64,000 nt of DNA from Meiothermus sp. (lineage in GTDB: Bacteria; Deinococcota; Deinococci; Deinococcales; Thermaceae): positions 1,280,041-1,344,040 of the forward strand of contig NZ_BPIK01000001.1 of assembly GCF_026004075.1 (NCBI RefSeq), written 5' to 3'. Position 1 is the first letter of the stretch, and every line of letters starts with the position of its first letter. A program made the translations under genes and the position numbers. Below are positions 37,464-48,952 of the stretch, one piece after another. Under the pieces are notes generated by a model. It saw only the letters and a list, made by a program, of their open reading frames with translations, searched no databases and was not told the DNA's origin.

Positions 37464-39524
37464 ATGAAACTAAGCAGTTACGCGGTCGGAGCCTGGCACC
37501 AGGGCGCGGACGACGGCACCCTGGTTACCGATGCGGTGTATGGCGAACCGGTGGCTTTGGTAAGCAGCCAGGGCCTGGATTTTGGGGCGATGGTGCGCTA
37601 CGCCCGCGAGGTGGGTGGCCCCAACCTGCGCAAGTACACCTTCCACGAGCGGGCCGCCATGCTGCGGGCCCTGGCCCAGTACCTGCAGGCCCGCAAGGAA
37701 CAGTTCTACACGCTCTCCTACAAAACCGGGGCCACCCAGTACGATAGCTGGTTCGACATTGATGGGGGCCTTGGCACCTTTTTTAGCTACTCCTCGCTGG
37801 CCCGGCGCGAGCTGCCCAACGAGCGCTTCCTGGTCGAGGACGACCCTCTGACGATCTCCAAGCAGGGCACCTTTCTGGGGCGGCACATCCTGGTGCCCAG
37901 GGAGGGCGTGGCGGTGCACATCAACGCCTTCAATTTCCCGGTCTGGGGGATGCTGGAAAAGCTGGCCCCGGGCCTTATTGCCGGGGTTCCGGCCATCGTC
38001 AAGCCGGCCACCCAGACGGCCTACCTGACCGAGGCGGTCTTCCGGGCCATGATCGAGTCGGGGATTCTGCCGGAGGGGGCCATCCAGCTCATCTGCGGCG
38101 GCATCGGCGACCTGTTCGAGCACCTGAACGAGCAGGATAGCGTCACCTTTACCGGGTCGGCCTCCACCGGGCGCAAGCTGAAGGTACACCCCAGCCTGGT
38201 AGCCAACGCCGTACCCTTCAACATGGAGGCCGACAGCCTGAACTGCGCCATCCTGGGCCAGAGCGTGGAGCCGGGCGACCTCGAGTTCAAACTTTTCGTG
38301 AAGGAAGTGGCGCGGGAGATGACCGTCAAGGCCGGGCAGAAGTGCACCGCCATCCGCCGGGTGATCGTCCCCAAGGACAAACTGGAGGCCGTGCTGGAGG
38401 CCCTCAAGCAGGCGCTTTCCCAGGTGACCCTGGGTGACCCCAGCCGTCCCGAGGTGGGGATGGGCCCGCTGGTGGGGGCGGCGCAGCGCCGGGACGTGCA
38501 GGGTGTGCTCGAGCAGCTCAAGGCCCAGGGCTGCGAGGTGGCTTTCCAGGGTTCGCCCGAGCTTCTGGGCGGCGACTGGGAAAAAGGCGGCTTCATGGCC
38601 CCCACCCTGCTCTACAGCCCCAACCCCTGGGAGAGCGGGGCGCACGACCTCGAGCCCTTCGGCCCGGTAGCCACCCTGATGCCCTACGGGAGCCTGGACG
38701 AGGCCATCGCCCTGGCCCGGCGCGGCAAAGGCAGCCTGGTGGGGAGCATCGTGAGCTACAACCGGCAGGAGGCCCGCACCCTCTTCTTCGGCTGTGCCAC
38801 CCACCACGGGCGCATGCTCATCCTCAACCGCGAAAACGCCCAGGAGTCCACCGGCCACGGCTCTCCCCTGCCGCTGCTGGTGCACGGTGGGCCGGGCCGG
38901 GCTGGGGCCGGCGAGGAGCTGGGCGGGGTGCGCGGCATCAAGCACTACCTCCAGCGCTGCGCGGTGCAGGCCGACCCCACCACCCTGATGGCCCTGAGCA
39001 ACGAGTACGTGCGCGGGGCCGCGGTGCGCGAGGATGTGGTGCACCCCTTCCGCAAGTACTTTGAAGACCTGGAGATTGGCGAAAGCCTCCTGACCCACCG
39101 CCGCACCGTGACCGAGGCCGATATCGTGAACTTCGCCAACCTCACCGGCGACTACTTCTATGCCCACGTGGACGAGATTGGGGCCAAAGACTCCATCTTC
39201 GGGAAGCGGGTGGCCCACGGCTACTTCCTGATCTCTGCGGCGGCGGGCTTGTTTGTGAGCCCGGCGCCGGGGCCGGTGCTGGCTAACTACGGCCTCGAGC
39301 ACCTGCGGTTTATCGAGCCGGTGGGCATCGGCGATACCATCCAGGCCCGCCTCACGGTCAAGTCGAAAAGCGCCAAAGAACCCAGGCCCGGCGAGCGGCC
39401 CACCGGGGTGGTGACCTGGGCGGTGGAGATTACCAACCAGGAGGGCAAGACCGTGGCCCTCTACGACATCCTGACCCTGGTGGAGCGCAAGCCCACGCTT
39501 CAGAATTCCACAGCCTCGGCCTGA
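37464..39524 (+). CDS. paaZ: Bifunctional aldehyde dehydrogenase/enoyl-CoA hydratase PaaZ
   Basis: A 687-residue fusion matching PaaZ of aerobic phenylacetate breakdown, which opens the oxepin-CoA ring and oxidises the aldehyde. The aldehyde dehydrogenase part (about 1-520) has [32 protein letters not shown] and the catalytic Cys in [13 protein letters not shown]. The MaoC hydratase part (about 545-680) has [11 protein letters not shown] and [23 protein letters not shown] (37451-37456) lies 7 nt before ATG 37464. No other paa genes are in the window. Its end overlaps the convergent MBL gene by 25 nt. Confidence 0.92.
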   Translation: MKLSSYAVGAWHQGADDGTLVTDAVYGEPVALVSSQGLDFGAMVRYAREVGGPNLRKYTFHERAAMLRALAQYLQARKEQFYTLSYKTGATQYDSWFDIDGGLGTFFSYSSLARRELPNERFLVEDDPLTISKQGTFLGRHILVPREGVAVHINAFNFPVWGMLEKLAPGLIAGVPAIVKPATQTAYLTEAVFRAMIESGILPEGAIQLICGGIGDLFEHLNEQDSVTFTGSASTGRKLKVHPSLVANAVPFNMEADSLNCAILGQSVEPGDLEFKLFVKEVAREMTVKAGQKCTAIRRVIVPKDKLEAVLEALKQALSQVTLGDPSRPEVGMGPLVGAAQRRDVQGVLEQLKAQGCEVAFQGSPELLGGDWEKGGFMAPTLLYSPNPWESGAHDLEPFGPVATLMPYGSLDEAIALARRGKGSLVGSIVSYNRQEARTLFFGCATHHGRMLILNRENAQESTGHGSPLPLLVHGGPGRAGAGEELGGVRGIKHYLQRCAVQADPTTLMALSNEYVRGAAVREDVVHPFRKYFEDLEIGESLLTHRRTVTEADIVNFANLTGDYFYAHVDEIGAKDSIFGKRVAHGYFLISAAAGLFVSPAPGPVLANYGLEHLRFIEPVGIGDTIQARLTVKSKSAKEPRPGERPTGVVTWAVEITNQEGKTVALYDILTLVERKPTLQNSTASA

Positions 39525-40354
39525 TAGCCCTTCTCGCCCCGTACCAGCCGGCCCATAGGCGGCCCCGGCTCGTGGGTGAAGCAGAGCAGGTAGTCACCCT
39601 CGAGCCAGCGTGCGTAGAGCTTTTTGCGGGTCTCGAGGGTGGTCATGGGGTAGAGGTCGAAGGCCGGGATGTAGAGGAGCGGCGTCTGCACCCGCAGGGC
39701 CACCAGGTCACCGGTGTAGGCCAGCCGCTGCCCTTCCGAGGCCAGCTCCACCACCTGCATCCCCAGGGTGTGGCCGGGCGCCGGCAGCACCCGCAGGCCG
39801 GGCAGCAGCTCGGCCTCCCCTTCCACCGCCTCAAAACGCCCCTGCTCGGCCAGCGGCTCCACGTTTTCTATGCGGTAGCTGGCCTGGCTGCGCTCGTGCG
39901 GGTGCAAAGCGTCCTCCAGCTCCTGCTTCTGCACAATGTGGCGGGCCCTGGGGAAGGTGGGCAGGAGCCGCCCCTCCACCAGCCGGGTGTTGAGCCCGGC
40001 GTGGTCGAAGTGCAGGTGGGTGTGCACCACCAGCGAGATGTCCTGCGGCCCTACCCCCAGCAGCGCCAGCTGATCCAGCAGGGGGTTGGTCTCGCTCAGG
40101 CCGTAGAGGCGGCGGAACTTCTCGTCGGGTTTGCGGTCAATGCCGGTCTCGATGAGCACCAGATGCCCGCCCACGCGCACCAGCAAAGGGTTCAGGCCCA
40201 GGCGGATGCGGTTCTGTTCGTCCGGGGTCACCAGCCTCGACCAGAGGCTCCTGGGCACGATGCCAAACATCGAGCCGCCATCTAGCCACAGCTCGCCGTC
40301 GTTCAGAATCCAGAGCTCGAGGTTACCGAGCTTGTGGTACAGGATGGGGCGCAT
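39500..40354 (-). CDS. Metallo-beta-lactamase-fold hydrolase
   Basis: A 284-residue MBL-fold enzyme with the metal motif [14 protein letters not shown] (HxHxDH), further ligands in [10 protein letters not shown] (His) and [10 protein letters not shown] (Asp), and a final His in [11 protein letters not shown]. It resembles lactonase-like or quinolone-type MBL hydrolases, but the substrate is unknown. The start overlaps the end of the DNA methyltransferase gene by 32 nt, so they are cotranscribed. Confidence 0.85.
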   Translation of the reverse strand: MRPILYHKLGNLELWILNDGELWLDGGSMFGIVPRSLWSRLVTPDEQNRIRLGLNPLLVRVGGHLVLIETGIDRKPDEKFRRLYGLSETNPLLDQLALLGVGPQDISLVVHTHLHFDHAGLNTRLVEGRLLPTFPRARHIVQKQELEDALHPHERSQASYRIENVEPLAEQGRFEAVEGEAELLPGLRVLPAPGHTLGMQVVELASEGQRLAYTGDLVALRVQTPLLYIPAFDLYPMTTLETRKKLYARWLEGDYLLCFTHEPGPPMGRLVRGEKGYQAEAVEF

Positions 40355-41183
40355 TGGGGATGATTATCTCAGGTTCGAAGGCCGCCAGTCTACGCCGCAT
40401 AACCGCGACTGCGTCCGGGCTCTGATCTACCAGCAAAAACCCCCGCCCATGGCGGGCCGCCGCCTCGCCAGTGGTGCCGGAGCCGGCGAAAAAGTCCAGC
40501 ACCACCTCGCCGGGGTTGGAGTGCACCCGCACGATGCGCTCCAGGAGCCGCAGGGGTTTTTGGGTGGGGTAGCCGGTTTTCTCCTTGGAGGAGGTGGGCA
40601 CGATGGTCATCCACCAGACATCGGTGGGGGTTTTGCCCCTCGAGGCCTTCTCCGGCCCGGCCATCTTGGGGGCCAGGTAGGGAATGCGGTCAATGGCCTC
40701 GTAGTTGAAGGTGTACTTTTGCGGGTGCTTGGCGTACCAGAGGAGGGTGTCGTGCTTGGCCGGCCAGCGCTTTTTGGAGCGACCGCCGTAGTCGTAGGCC
40801 CAGATGATCTCGTTGATGAAGCTCTTGCGGCCAAAGATCTGATCCAGGAGCACCTTCACGTAGTGCACCTCGCGGTAGTCCAGGTGCACGAAGAGCGAGC
40901 CGCTCGAGCTAAGCAGGCGGTAAGCTTGCTCGAGCCGGGGGCGCAGAAACTCTACAAAGTCGTCGTAGCGGTCGGGGTAGACGGGGGCCTCGAGGGCCTC
41001 GGTGCGGTAGCGCTTACCCCCAAAGCCACGGCGCGAGCCCTGTTCGTCGGCCACTGCGCGTATACGGCGCCGCTGCTGGGTTTTACGGGTGTTGAAGGGC
41101 GGGTCGAGGTAGATGAGCGGAAAGGAAGCATCGGGTAAGGTGCGGATGTAATCCAGACACTCCGCCTGCACAATGCGCCGCAT
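40323..41183 (-). CDS. Orphan site-specific DNA methyltransferase (beta class)
   Basis: A 286-residue amino-methyltransferase (N6-adenine or N4-cytosine). The catalytic motif comes first, PLIYLDPPFNTRK (DPPF), and the SAM-binding motif follows near the end, VVLDFFAGSGTTGEAAARHGR; this order marks the beta class. YPTQKPLRLLERIV is the conserved helix between. No restriction endonuclease gene is near, so it is an orphan, possibly epigenetic. On the minus strand TAGAAT, sharing the trpA stop codon, lies 7 nt before ATG 41183, a leaderless arrangement. The recognition sequence is unknown. Confidence 0.87.
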   Translation of the reverse strand: MRRIVQAECLDYIRTLPDASFPLIYLDPPFNTRKTQQRRRIRAVADEQGSRRGFGGKRYRTEALEAPVYPDRYDDFVEFLRPRLEQAYRLLSSSGSLFVHLDYREVHYVKVLLDQIFGRKSFINEIIWAYDYGGRSKKRWPAKHDTLLWYAKHPQKYTFNYEAIDRIPYLAPKMAGPEKASRGKTPTDVWWMTIVPTSSKEKTGYPTQKPLRLLERIVRVHSNPGEVVLDFFAGSGTTGEAAARHGRGFLLVDQSPDAVAVMRRRLAAFEPEIIIPNAPHPVPQAR

Positions 41184-41193
41184 CGGCCCGATT

Positions 41194-43202
<2,009 letters not shown>

Positions 43203-43246
43203 AGGTTCCTCGCAAAAAACTTGGGCTGGGTCGGATGGGGATAAAC

Positions 43247-43271
43247 AAAAACTCGAGGTCGTGACCTCGAG
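43247..43271 (-). terminator. trp operon attenuator
   Basis: On the minus strand CTCGAGGT-loop-ACCTCGAG makes an 8-bp stem with a 4-nt loop followed by TTTTTG, 35 bp after the leader peptide and 45 bp before trpB. Confidence 0.8.
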
Positions 43272-43305
43272 GAAAGCCCAAACGCGTGGGAAAGGCCCGC
43301 CGCGC

Positions 43306-43371
43306 TCAGGCCGGGCGACGCCACCAGCGCTGGTGGTGCCACTTGTAGCTGCGGGGGGTGCGGGGTCGCAT
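43306..43371 (-). CDS. trpL: Tryptophan leader peptide
   Basis: A 21-residue peptide starting [11 protein letters not shown] and ending [10 protein letters not shown], with three Trp codons (43341-43339, 43326-43324, 43323-43321). Its ATG lies 8 nt after the -10 box with no ribosome site, so it is read from a leaderless transcript. The two adjacent Trp codons sit in the perfect palindrome CCACCAGCGCTGGTGG (43321-43336). The attenuator follows. The layout fits Trp-dependent attenuation. Confidence 0.8.
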   Translation of the reverse strand: MRPRTPRSYKWHHQRWWRRPA

Positions 43372-43379
43372 CTGCCCAA

Positions 43380-43408
43380 AGGGTAGCAAGCCCAGGGGCT
43401 TCCGTCAA
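43380..43408 (-). promoter_or_regulatory. trp operon promoter
   Basis: Minus strand TTGACG (43403-43408), a 17-nt spacer and TACCCT (43380-43385), 8 nt before the leader peptide ATG. Confidence 0.7.
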
Positions 43409-43461
43409 GGTTGCAAAGAGCGCTTTCTGCAAGCAGGTCTGGGTGTTAGAGTAGGTGCGCA

Positions 43462-44691
43462 ATGGAACCTTACGAACACTATCTCGACTCACTCGCCAAA
43501 GTGGCCGTGCACGTGGGGCTGGGCCTCCAGGAAGGTCAGGAGCTACTGATTACCGCCCCCATCGAGGCCGTACCGCTGGTGCGGAAAATCACCGAGTACG
43601 CCTACAAGGCCGGGAGCCCCCTGGTCAGCGTGCTCTACGACGACGAGGCCGCCCACCTGCTGCGCTTCCAGCACGCCCCCGAGGCCTCCTTCGACAAAGC
43701 GCCCCAGTGGCTCTACAACGGCATGGCCGAGGCCTTTCAGGCTGGAGCAGCCCGCCTGCACATCGCCGGCAGCGACCCCAACCTGCTGGGGGGCCAGCCT
43801 CCCGAGAAGGTGGCCCGGGCCAACCGGGCCCGCTCCCTGGCCTACCGGCGGGTGCTCGAGCTCATCACCACCCACCACATCAACTGGAGCATTGTGGCCT
43901 ACCCACAGCCGGCCTGGGCCCGCGCGGTGTTTCCCGGGCTACCCGAGCAAGAGGCCGTTCGAAAGTTATGGGAGGCCATTTTCAAGGCCTCGAGGCTCGA
44001 TACCCCCGACCCCGTCGCCACCTGGAAAGCCCACAACCAGCGCCTGGCCGAGCGCGTGGCCTACCTGAACCAGAAGCGCTACCACGCCCTGCACTTCAAA
44101 GGCCCCGGCACCGACCTGCTGGTAGGCCTGGCCGACGATCACCTCTGGGCCGGTGGGGCCGTTCAGGCCAAAAACGGCGTGGTCTGCAATCCCAACATCC
44201 CCACCGAGGAAGTGTTCACCGCGCCCCACAAAGACCGCATCGAGGGCGTGGTGCGCAGCACCAAGCCGCTTTCGTATCTGGGGAGCCTGCTCGAGGACAT
44301 CGAGGTGCGCTTTGAAAAGGGCCGCGTGGTGGAGGCCACCGCCAAAAGCGGGGCCGACGTGCTGAACCGGGTGCTGCAAACCGACGAAGGGGCCAAAAGC
44401 CTGGGCGAGGTGGCCCTGGTGCCGCACTCCTCCCCCATCGCGCAAAGCGGCCTGCTGTTTTACAACACCCTCTTCGACGAGAACGCGGCCAGCCACATCG
44501 CCCTGGGCCAGGCCTACAGCGAGTGCATCCAGGGCGGCAGCCAGCTCAGCCCGGAAGAGCTCGAGGCCAAAGGGGCCAACCGCAGCCTCATTCACATCGA
44601 CTGGATGATCGGCTCGGGCGAGGTCGATGTGGACGGCATCACCGCCTCGGGGCAGGCCGAGCCGCTGATGCGCAAGGGCGAGTGGGTTTAG
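43462..44691 (+). CDS. Aminopeptidase T (M29 family)
   Basis: Metallo-aminopeptidase of family M29, 409 residues, the same length as the Thermus enzyme. Metal and active-site regions include VVCNPNIPTEEVFTAPHKDRIEGVV (first metal Glu), VALVPHSSPIAQSGLLFYNTLFDENAASHIALG (metal Glu, His and Tyr) and NRSLIHIDWMIGSGEVDVDG (His, Asp). It releases N-terminal residues from peptides in the cytosol. TAGAGT lies 9 nt before the ATG. The end overlaps convergent recX by 4 nt. Confidence 0.93.
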   Translation: MEPYEHYLDSLAKVAVHVGLGLQEGQELLITAPIEAVPLVRKITEYAYKAGSPLVSVLYDDEAAHLLRFQHAPEASFDKAPQWLYNGMAEAFQAGAARLHIAGSDPNLLGGQPPEKVARANRARSLAYRRVLELITTHHINWSIVAYPQPAWARAVFPGLPEQEAVRKLWEAIFKASRLDTPDPVATWKAHNQRLAERVAYLNQKRYHALHFKGPGTDLLVGLADDHLWAGGAVQAKNGVVCNPNIPTEEVFTAPHKDRIEGVVRSTKPLSYLGSLLEDIEVRFEKGRVVEATAKSGADVLNRVLQTDEGAKSLGEVALVPHSSPIAQSGLLFYNTLFDENAASHIALGQAYSECIQGGSQLSPEELEAKGANRSLIHIDWMIGSGEVDVDGITASGQAEPLMRKGEWV

Positions 44692-45143
44692 GGGCTGGCT
44701 TGCTCGAGGTAGCGCGCCCAGGCTGCCAAAGCGTGGGCTAGGGCATAACCCCGATTAGCCAAAAAACGAATGGCACGGGGCTTTTCACCCCTGTGGCGGC
44801 TTGGGTAGCGTTCCAGCAAGGCAAGGGCTTCTGCTACTGGGTCTTGCTGGGCCATCTGTGTAGCCAGCACCTCTTCTACAATCTCCCTCGAGACACCCTT
44901 AGCCCAGAGGGCCCGGCGCAGCTTGGCCGCGCCCCACTTGCCTGAATACAAACGAACATAACCTTCGGCGTAGCTATGGTCGTCGAGGTAGCCCTGTTGC
45001 TTGAGGCGGCCAAGGGTTGCCTCCACCACTTCGAGCGGGGCTCTACGGGATAGCTTTTGGCGCAGGGCCGTCTCTGAGTAAGCCCTGGCCCCCAGCAGCC
45101 GTAGCGCATACACAAACAGCTCATCGGGGTTTTCTTGCTTCAT
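44688..45143 (-). CDS. recX: Regulatory protein RecX
   Basis: RecX modulates RecA filaments. The 151-residue, all-helical protein shows the repeated three-helix pattern: YALRLLGARAYSETALRQKLSRR, LKQQGYLDDHSYAEGYVRLYSGKWGAAKLRRALWAKGVS and AIRFLANRGYALAHA. recA is not in the window. Confidence 0.87.
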   Translation of the reverse strand: MKQENPDELFVYALRLLGARAYSETALRQKLSRRAPLEVVEATLGRLKQQGYLDDHSYAEGYVRLYSGKWGAAKLRRALWAKGVSREIVEEVLATQMAQQDPVAEALALLERYPSRHRGEKPRAIRFLANRGYALAHALAAWARYLEQASP

Positions 45144-45255
45144 CTATTCGATTATGCCCCACGCAGAATGAGAGTCTTGAGCAGTATTCATACTTGACGC
45201 TCGGGCGCGAACCCTAGACACTAGACTGAGCCATTTATGGCTACCCAGGCACCTT

Positions 45256-45981
45256 ATGCGCGTCTTTGCCATCGCCGATATTCATCTGTCCAAAGCCTTC
45301 CCCAAGCCGATGAGCATCTTCGGGCCGGAATGGAGCGGGCATCCTGAGGCTGTTTTCGAAGAGTGGCGCAAGGTTGTCGGCGAGGATGACCTGGTTATTG
45401 TAGCCGGGGACATCTCCTGGGCCATGAAGCTCCCCGAAGCCATGCTCGACCTGGCCGATCTAGCCCAGCTTCCAGGCATCAAAGTGCTGTTGCGGGGTAA
45501 TCACGATTACTGGTGGCCCTCCATTAGCCGCTTGCGGCAGGTGTTACCCCCGCGCATGCATGCCCTGCAGCACGACTCGCTGATCATCGGGAATTTAGCT
45601 ATTGCCGGAAGCCGCGGCTGGGATACCCCCGGAAGCTACAACTTCACCCCAGAAGACGAAAAAATCTACAAGCGTGAGGTAGAGCGCCTGGCCCTCTCGC
45701 TTAAAACCATCCGGGGCCACGAGTACGAGTATCTGGTTCTGGCTATGCACTATCCCCCCTATGGCCCCACTGGCGGCCCCACTGGCTTTACCGAGTTGAT
45801 TGAGCAGTATCGGCCTACTTGCGTGGTGTATGGACACCTGCATGGCGCTGACCCCGAAAAGCTGCCCAAGCACTGGAAAGGCATCCCGCTACACTTTGTT
45901 TCTGCCGATGTGGTACGGTTCAGGCCCCAGCTCATCCTGGAGACCCCACATCAAACCCACACCTACCAGCCCACGTCCTGA
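45256..45981 (+). CDS. Calcineurin-like metallophosphoesterase
   Basis: A 241-residue phosphoesterase with the family motifs in order: FAIADIHLS (DxH), VIVAGDISWA (GDxx), LLRGNHDYWW (GNHD), LAMHYPP and CVVYGHLHGA (GHxH). The substrate is unknown; similar proteins form a bacterial family of predicted phosphohydrolases. A TTGACG lies at 45194, but no well-placed -10 box is evident. Confidence 0.87.
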   Translation: MRVFAIADIHLSKAFPKPMSIFGPEWSGHPEAVFEEWRKVVGEDDLVIVAGDISWAMKLPEAMLDLADLAQLPGIKVLLRGNHDYWWPSISRLRQVLPPRMHALQHDSLIIGNLAIAGSRGWDTPGSYNFTPEDEKIYKREVERLALSLKTIRGHEYEYLVLAMHYPPYGPTGGPTGFTELIEQYRPTCVVYGHLHGADPEKLPKHWKGIPLHFVSADVVRFRPQLILETPHQTHTYQPTS

Positions 45982-46021
45982 CCGCCAAGCCGGACGCTGG
46001 TATCTGGAGTATCATCCAGGC

Positions 46022-46306
46022 ATGATTACCGCGTTTGTCCTGATCCAGACCAGCCGCGAATCCACCGCCGAAACCGCCGAGGCCGTAGCCGAGATTCCTG
46101 GGGTGGCCGAGGTGTACTCGGTGACGGGTGAGTGGGATCTGGTGGCGATTTTACGCTTCAAAGACTTCGAGCAGCTCGACGATATCGTAACCCTGGGGCT
46201 GCGGAAGCTAAAGGGCATCGAGCGCACCCAGACCCTGCTGGCTTTCCGGGCTTATTCGCGCAAGCTGCTCGAGCAGGGCTTCAACATTGGCAGCGAAGGT
46301 TTGTAG
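46022..46306 (+). CDS. Stand-alone Lrp/AsnC ligand-binding domain protein
   Basis: A 94-residue protein consisting only of the RAM domain (AFVLIQTSRESTAETAEAVAEIPGVAEVYSVTGEWDLVAILR), without the helix-turn-helix of Lrp regulators. Such proteins may bind amino acids and modulate partner regulators; an Lrp protein is encoded at 59540. TATCAT (46010-46015) lies 6 nt before ATG 46022, a leaderless layout. Confidence 0.85.
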   Translation: MITAFVLIQTSRESTAETAEAVAEIPGVAEVYSVTGEWDLVAILRFKDFEQLDDIVTLGLRKLKGIERTQTLLAFRAYSRKLLEQGFNIGSEGL

Positions 46307-46313
46307 CTATTTT

Positions 46314-46874
46314 ATGTTTCGCTTCTTCATGCTCTTGCAGCTTGGGCTGGTGCTGGTAGGCCTGGTCTGGATGGAGCTAGCTGGCTATACTGCCATCAAA
46401 AGCCCTGATCCCCTGCGCGATAGCCTGGCCTTTCTGCTGCTGTTCTTTGGGTTAATGGGGCTCGAGCGCCTGTTCTCTCTGCTGTTCCCCAAGAGTTTTC
46501 AGGCTGCCGAAGCCCTGCACGGCCAGCTTGGCACACTGATGCGCGCCCAGGGCATTAGCCATCATCAGGCCTTGCTGCTGGCATTGGTCTCTGGCGTGGG
46601 GGAAGAGGTGTTTTTCCGCGGGGCCTTGCAAAACGCCTTGCTGGGCGGCTGGCCGGGAGTACTGCTGCAAGCAGTGGTATTTACTGCTCTTCACCCGGTA
46701 CCCGACCAGCGGGCCTGGAGCTACCCACTGTTTATCTTTTTGGGTGGCTTGATGTTTGGTTCGGCCTACTTACTCACCGGAAGCCTGCTGCCCGGCATGC
46801 TAGCCCATTATCTCCACAACGCCAGGGGCTTTTATGAGCTGCTGGATCGTGGTGAAAACGAGCATCATGCGTAA
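46314..46874 (+). CDS. CPBP-family intramembrane metalloprotease
   Basis: About 186 residues with five to six hydrophobic segments and the CAAX-protease/bacteriocin-processing motifs: SGVGEEVFFRGALQNALL (EExxxR), VFTALHPV (FxxxH) and LAHYLHNARGF (HxxxN). Targets are unknown. I choose ATG 46314 after the preceding stop at 46304-46306; an upstream TTG at 46287 would overlap that gene. Confidence 0.8.
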   Translation: MFRFFMLLQLGLVLVGLVWMELAGYTAIKSPDPLRDSLAFLLLFFGLMGLERLFSLLFPKSFQAAEALHGQLGTLMRAQGISHHQALLLALVSGVGEEVFFRGALQNALLGGWPGVLLQAVVFTALHPVPDQRAWSYPLFIFLGGLMFGSAYLLTGSLLPGMLAHYLHNARGFYELLDRGENEHHA

Positions 46875-47020
46875 CCCGGGCTCAGTAGGCCAGGTTTGGG
46901 ATCCGATTGGAGGCCCCGCAGTCAGCTCGAGCCCCAACACATTCTGGAAGTCGCGCCGACCTCGCCAGCAATGCTGTTTAGCTCGAGGCTGATTAGAAAG
47001 TCGAATCCGAGGGCACCTCC

Positions 47021-47503
47021 TTAGGCCGTGGAGACCGAAAGCTCATGGTGGCCGTGCATTTTTTCCAGGTGATCTTTGAACTGCTCAAAGGTCACCTTGA
47101 GCAGCTTGTTGGGTTCGCCGAATACCGAGGCGTACCAGTCGGCGGCCTTGTCCAGCAAGGGGCTGTCGTAGTGGGGGTGGCCTTCGACCAGGAGCTCCAT
47201 GTGGGTACCCCCATCCTCGGTTTCGCTCAGGCGCAGCCAGCCCGAGAGCTCGAGGTTGTGCGCCACCCCCGGCACACTCTGAAACTTTAGAAACTCGGGT
47301 GCTTGGCGTTCGGTGGCCTCGGCCACCCAGACCAGATCTACCGGCGGCTGCCCTCTAGCCCGAAAGCGCCAGGCCGTGCCCACCCGGCTCACCTCCTTGA
47401 TGGCCTTGGCCCAGCTCGGCCAGCTCGAGAAGTCCTGGAACGCTGCCCAGACTGCTTCCCGTGGGGCCCGGATGTTGAGAATCAGTTCCTCCCTAAACCG
47501 CAT
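47021..47503 (-). CDS. SRPBCC/START-like domain protein
   Basis: A 160-residue single-domain protein of the polyketide cyclase/Bet v1-like superfamily: FREELILNIRAPREAVWAAFQDFSSWPSWAKAIKEVSRV, then antiparallel strands and a long C-terminal helix (DKAADWYASVFGEPNKLLKVTFEQFKDHLEKM). It binds a hydrophobic ligand in related proteins; the ligand here is unknown. GGGAGGT lies about 5 nt before ATG 47503. Confidence 0.82.
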   Translation of the reverse strand: MRFREELILNIRAPREAVWAAFQDFSSWPSWAKAIKEVSRVGTAWRFRARGQPPVDLVWVAEATERQAPEFLKFQSVPGVAHNLELSGWLRLSETEDGGTHMELLVEGHPHYDSPLLDKAADWYASVFGEPNKLLKVTFEQFKDHLEKMHGHHELSVSTA

Positions 47504-47620
47504 AGCTACCTCCCTTTGCAAAACGAGCGCACGGCGGAAAAAGAACGAATACAGGTTGGTGTAAGTGCATATTGCCATACAACCATGTACGGGCGATGAA
47601 GCCTGGATTACACTACAGGG

Positions 47621-48952
47621 ATGAGTAAGGTGCATGTTATTGGGGCTGGTCTGTCGGGTGCCGAGGCGGCTTTTACCGCGGCCCGCCTGGGCGCACAGGT
47701 TCGGCTGTACGAAATGCGACCCCGGCGCATGACCCCCGCCCATCAGACCGGCCATTTTGCCGAGCTGGTCTGCTCCAATAGCCTGGGGGGCGAAGGCGAG
47801 ACCAACGCCAAAGGTCTGCTGCAAGCCGAGCTGCGGGCTGCCGGCTCCCTGATCATGCAGACTGCCGACCGGAACCGGGTTCCGGCGGGCGGGGCGCTGG
47901 CGGTGGAGCGGGAAGGGTTTTCACAGGAGATTACCCGGCGGCTCGAGGCCCATCCGAACATTGAGGTGGTGCGGGAAGAACTGACGAGGGTTCCTCCGGA
48001 CGGCATTACCGTGCTGGCGACCGGCCCGCTCACCTCCGATGCTCTCTCGGAGCACCTGCGCGCGCTGCTGGGCGATGAATTCCTGGGGTTCTACGATGCC
48101 GCCGCGCCGGTGGTGCTGGGCGAGAGCATCAACATGGAGGTGGTCTACCGGGCCGGGCGGTACGGCCAGAGCGCCGACTATTTGAACTGCCCCCTCAACG
48201 AGGAAGAGTACCGCCGGTTTTACGAGGTGCTGAGCCAGGCCCGCAAGCACACCCCCCACGAATGGGAGAAGCTCGAGTTCTTCGAGGGTTGCATGCCTAT
48301 CGAGGAAATTGCCCGCCGCGGCTTCGACACCCCGCGCTTTGGCCCCATGAAGCCGGTGGGCCTGCCCGACCCCCGAACCGGCCAGGAGCCCTACGCGGTG
48401 GTCCAGCTGCGGGCCGAGGATCGGCGCGGCCAGATGTGGAGCCTGGTGGGCTTCCAGACCGGATTGAAGTGGGGCGACCAGAAGCTGGTGGTGCAGAGCA
48501 TACCGGGCCTGGAGAACGCCGAGATCGTGCGCTACGGAGTGATGCACCGCAACACCTACCTGTGCGCCCCCCGGCTGATTGAACCGACCCTGCAGTTCCG
48601 GGCGTACCCGAATCTGCTGGTAAGTGGGGTGTTGTGTGGGGTGGAGGGTTACCTCGAGTCCGCAGCCACCGGCTTTCTGGCCGGCCTCAACGCGGCTCGG
48701 CTGGCCCAGGGTCAGGAAGCCCTGGTTCCACCCGAAGCGACGATGCTGGGGGGCCTGGTGCGGTACCTGGCCAGCGCCAACCCCGACAACTTCCAGCCCA
48801 TGAACGCCAACTGGGGGCTGGTGCCCACCGAAGGCGGCAAGGGCAAAAAGTCCGAGAAACGGGCCCGGATGTTCCACCGGGGTCTGGCCGAGTTTCGGGC
48901 CTGGCTGGCCCGGTCGGTGGGCCTGGTTAGCGAGGAAATACTGGCAGGTTGA
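47621..48952 (+). CDS. trmFO: Methylenetetrahydrofolate-tRNA-(uracil-5-)-methyltransferase TrmFO
   Basis: FAD- and folate-dependent enzyme forming ribothymidine at tRNA position 54, 443 residues. Motifs: VHVIGAGLSGAEAAFTAARLG (FAD), VCSNSLGGEG, FFEGCMPIEEIARRG (catalytic-Cys region) and LVSGVLCGVEGYLESAATGFLAGLNAA. TACACT (47609-47614) lies 6 nt before the ATG. It overlaps the next convergent gene by 26 nt. Confidence 0.95.
   Translation: MSKVHVIGAGLSGAEAAFTAARLGAQVRLYEMRPRRMTPAHQTGHFAELVCSNSLGGEGETNAKGLLQAELRAAGSLIMQTADRNRVPAGGALAVEREGFSQEITRRLEAHPNIEVVREELTRVPPDGITVLATGPLTSDALSEHLRALLGDEFLGFYDAAAPVVLGESINMEVVYRAGRYGQSADYLNCPLNEEEYRRFYEVLSQARKHTPHEWEKLEFFEGCMPIEEIARRGFDTPRFGPMKPVGLPDPRTGQEPYAVVQLRAEDRRGQMWSLVGFQTGLKWGDQKLVVQSIPGLENAEIVRYGVMHRNTYLCAPRLIEPTLQFRAYPNLLVSGVLCGVEGYLESAATGFLAGLNAARLAQGQEALVPPEATMLGGLVRYLASANPDNFQPMNANWGLVPTEGGKGKKSEKRARMFHRGLAEFRAWLARSVGLVSEEILAG

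Noticed and set aside
37470-39302. A 610-residue open frame on the minus strand inside paaZ
   Set aside because: It is antisense to a well-supported gene, rich in His, Gly, Gln and Leu as expected of a reverse-complement shadow in high-GC DNA, and has no recognisable domain.
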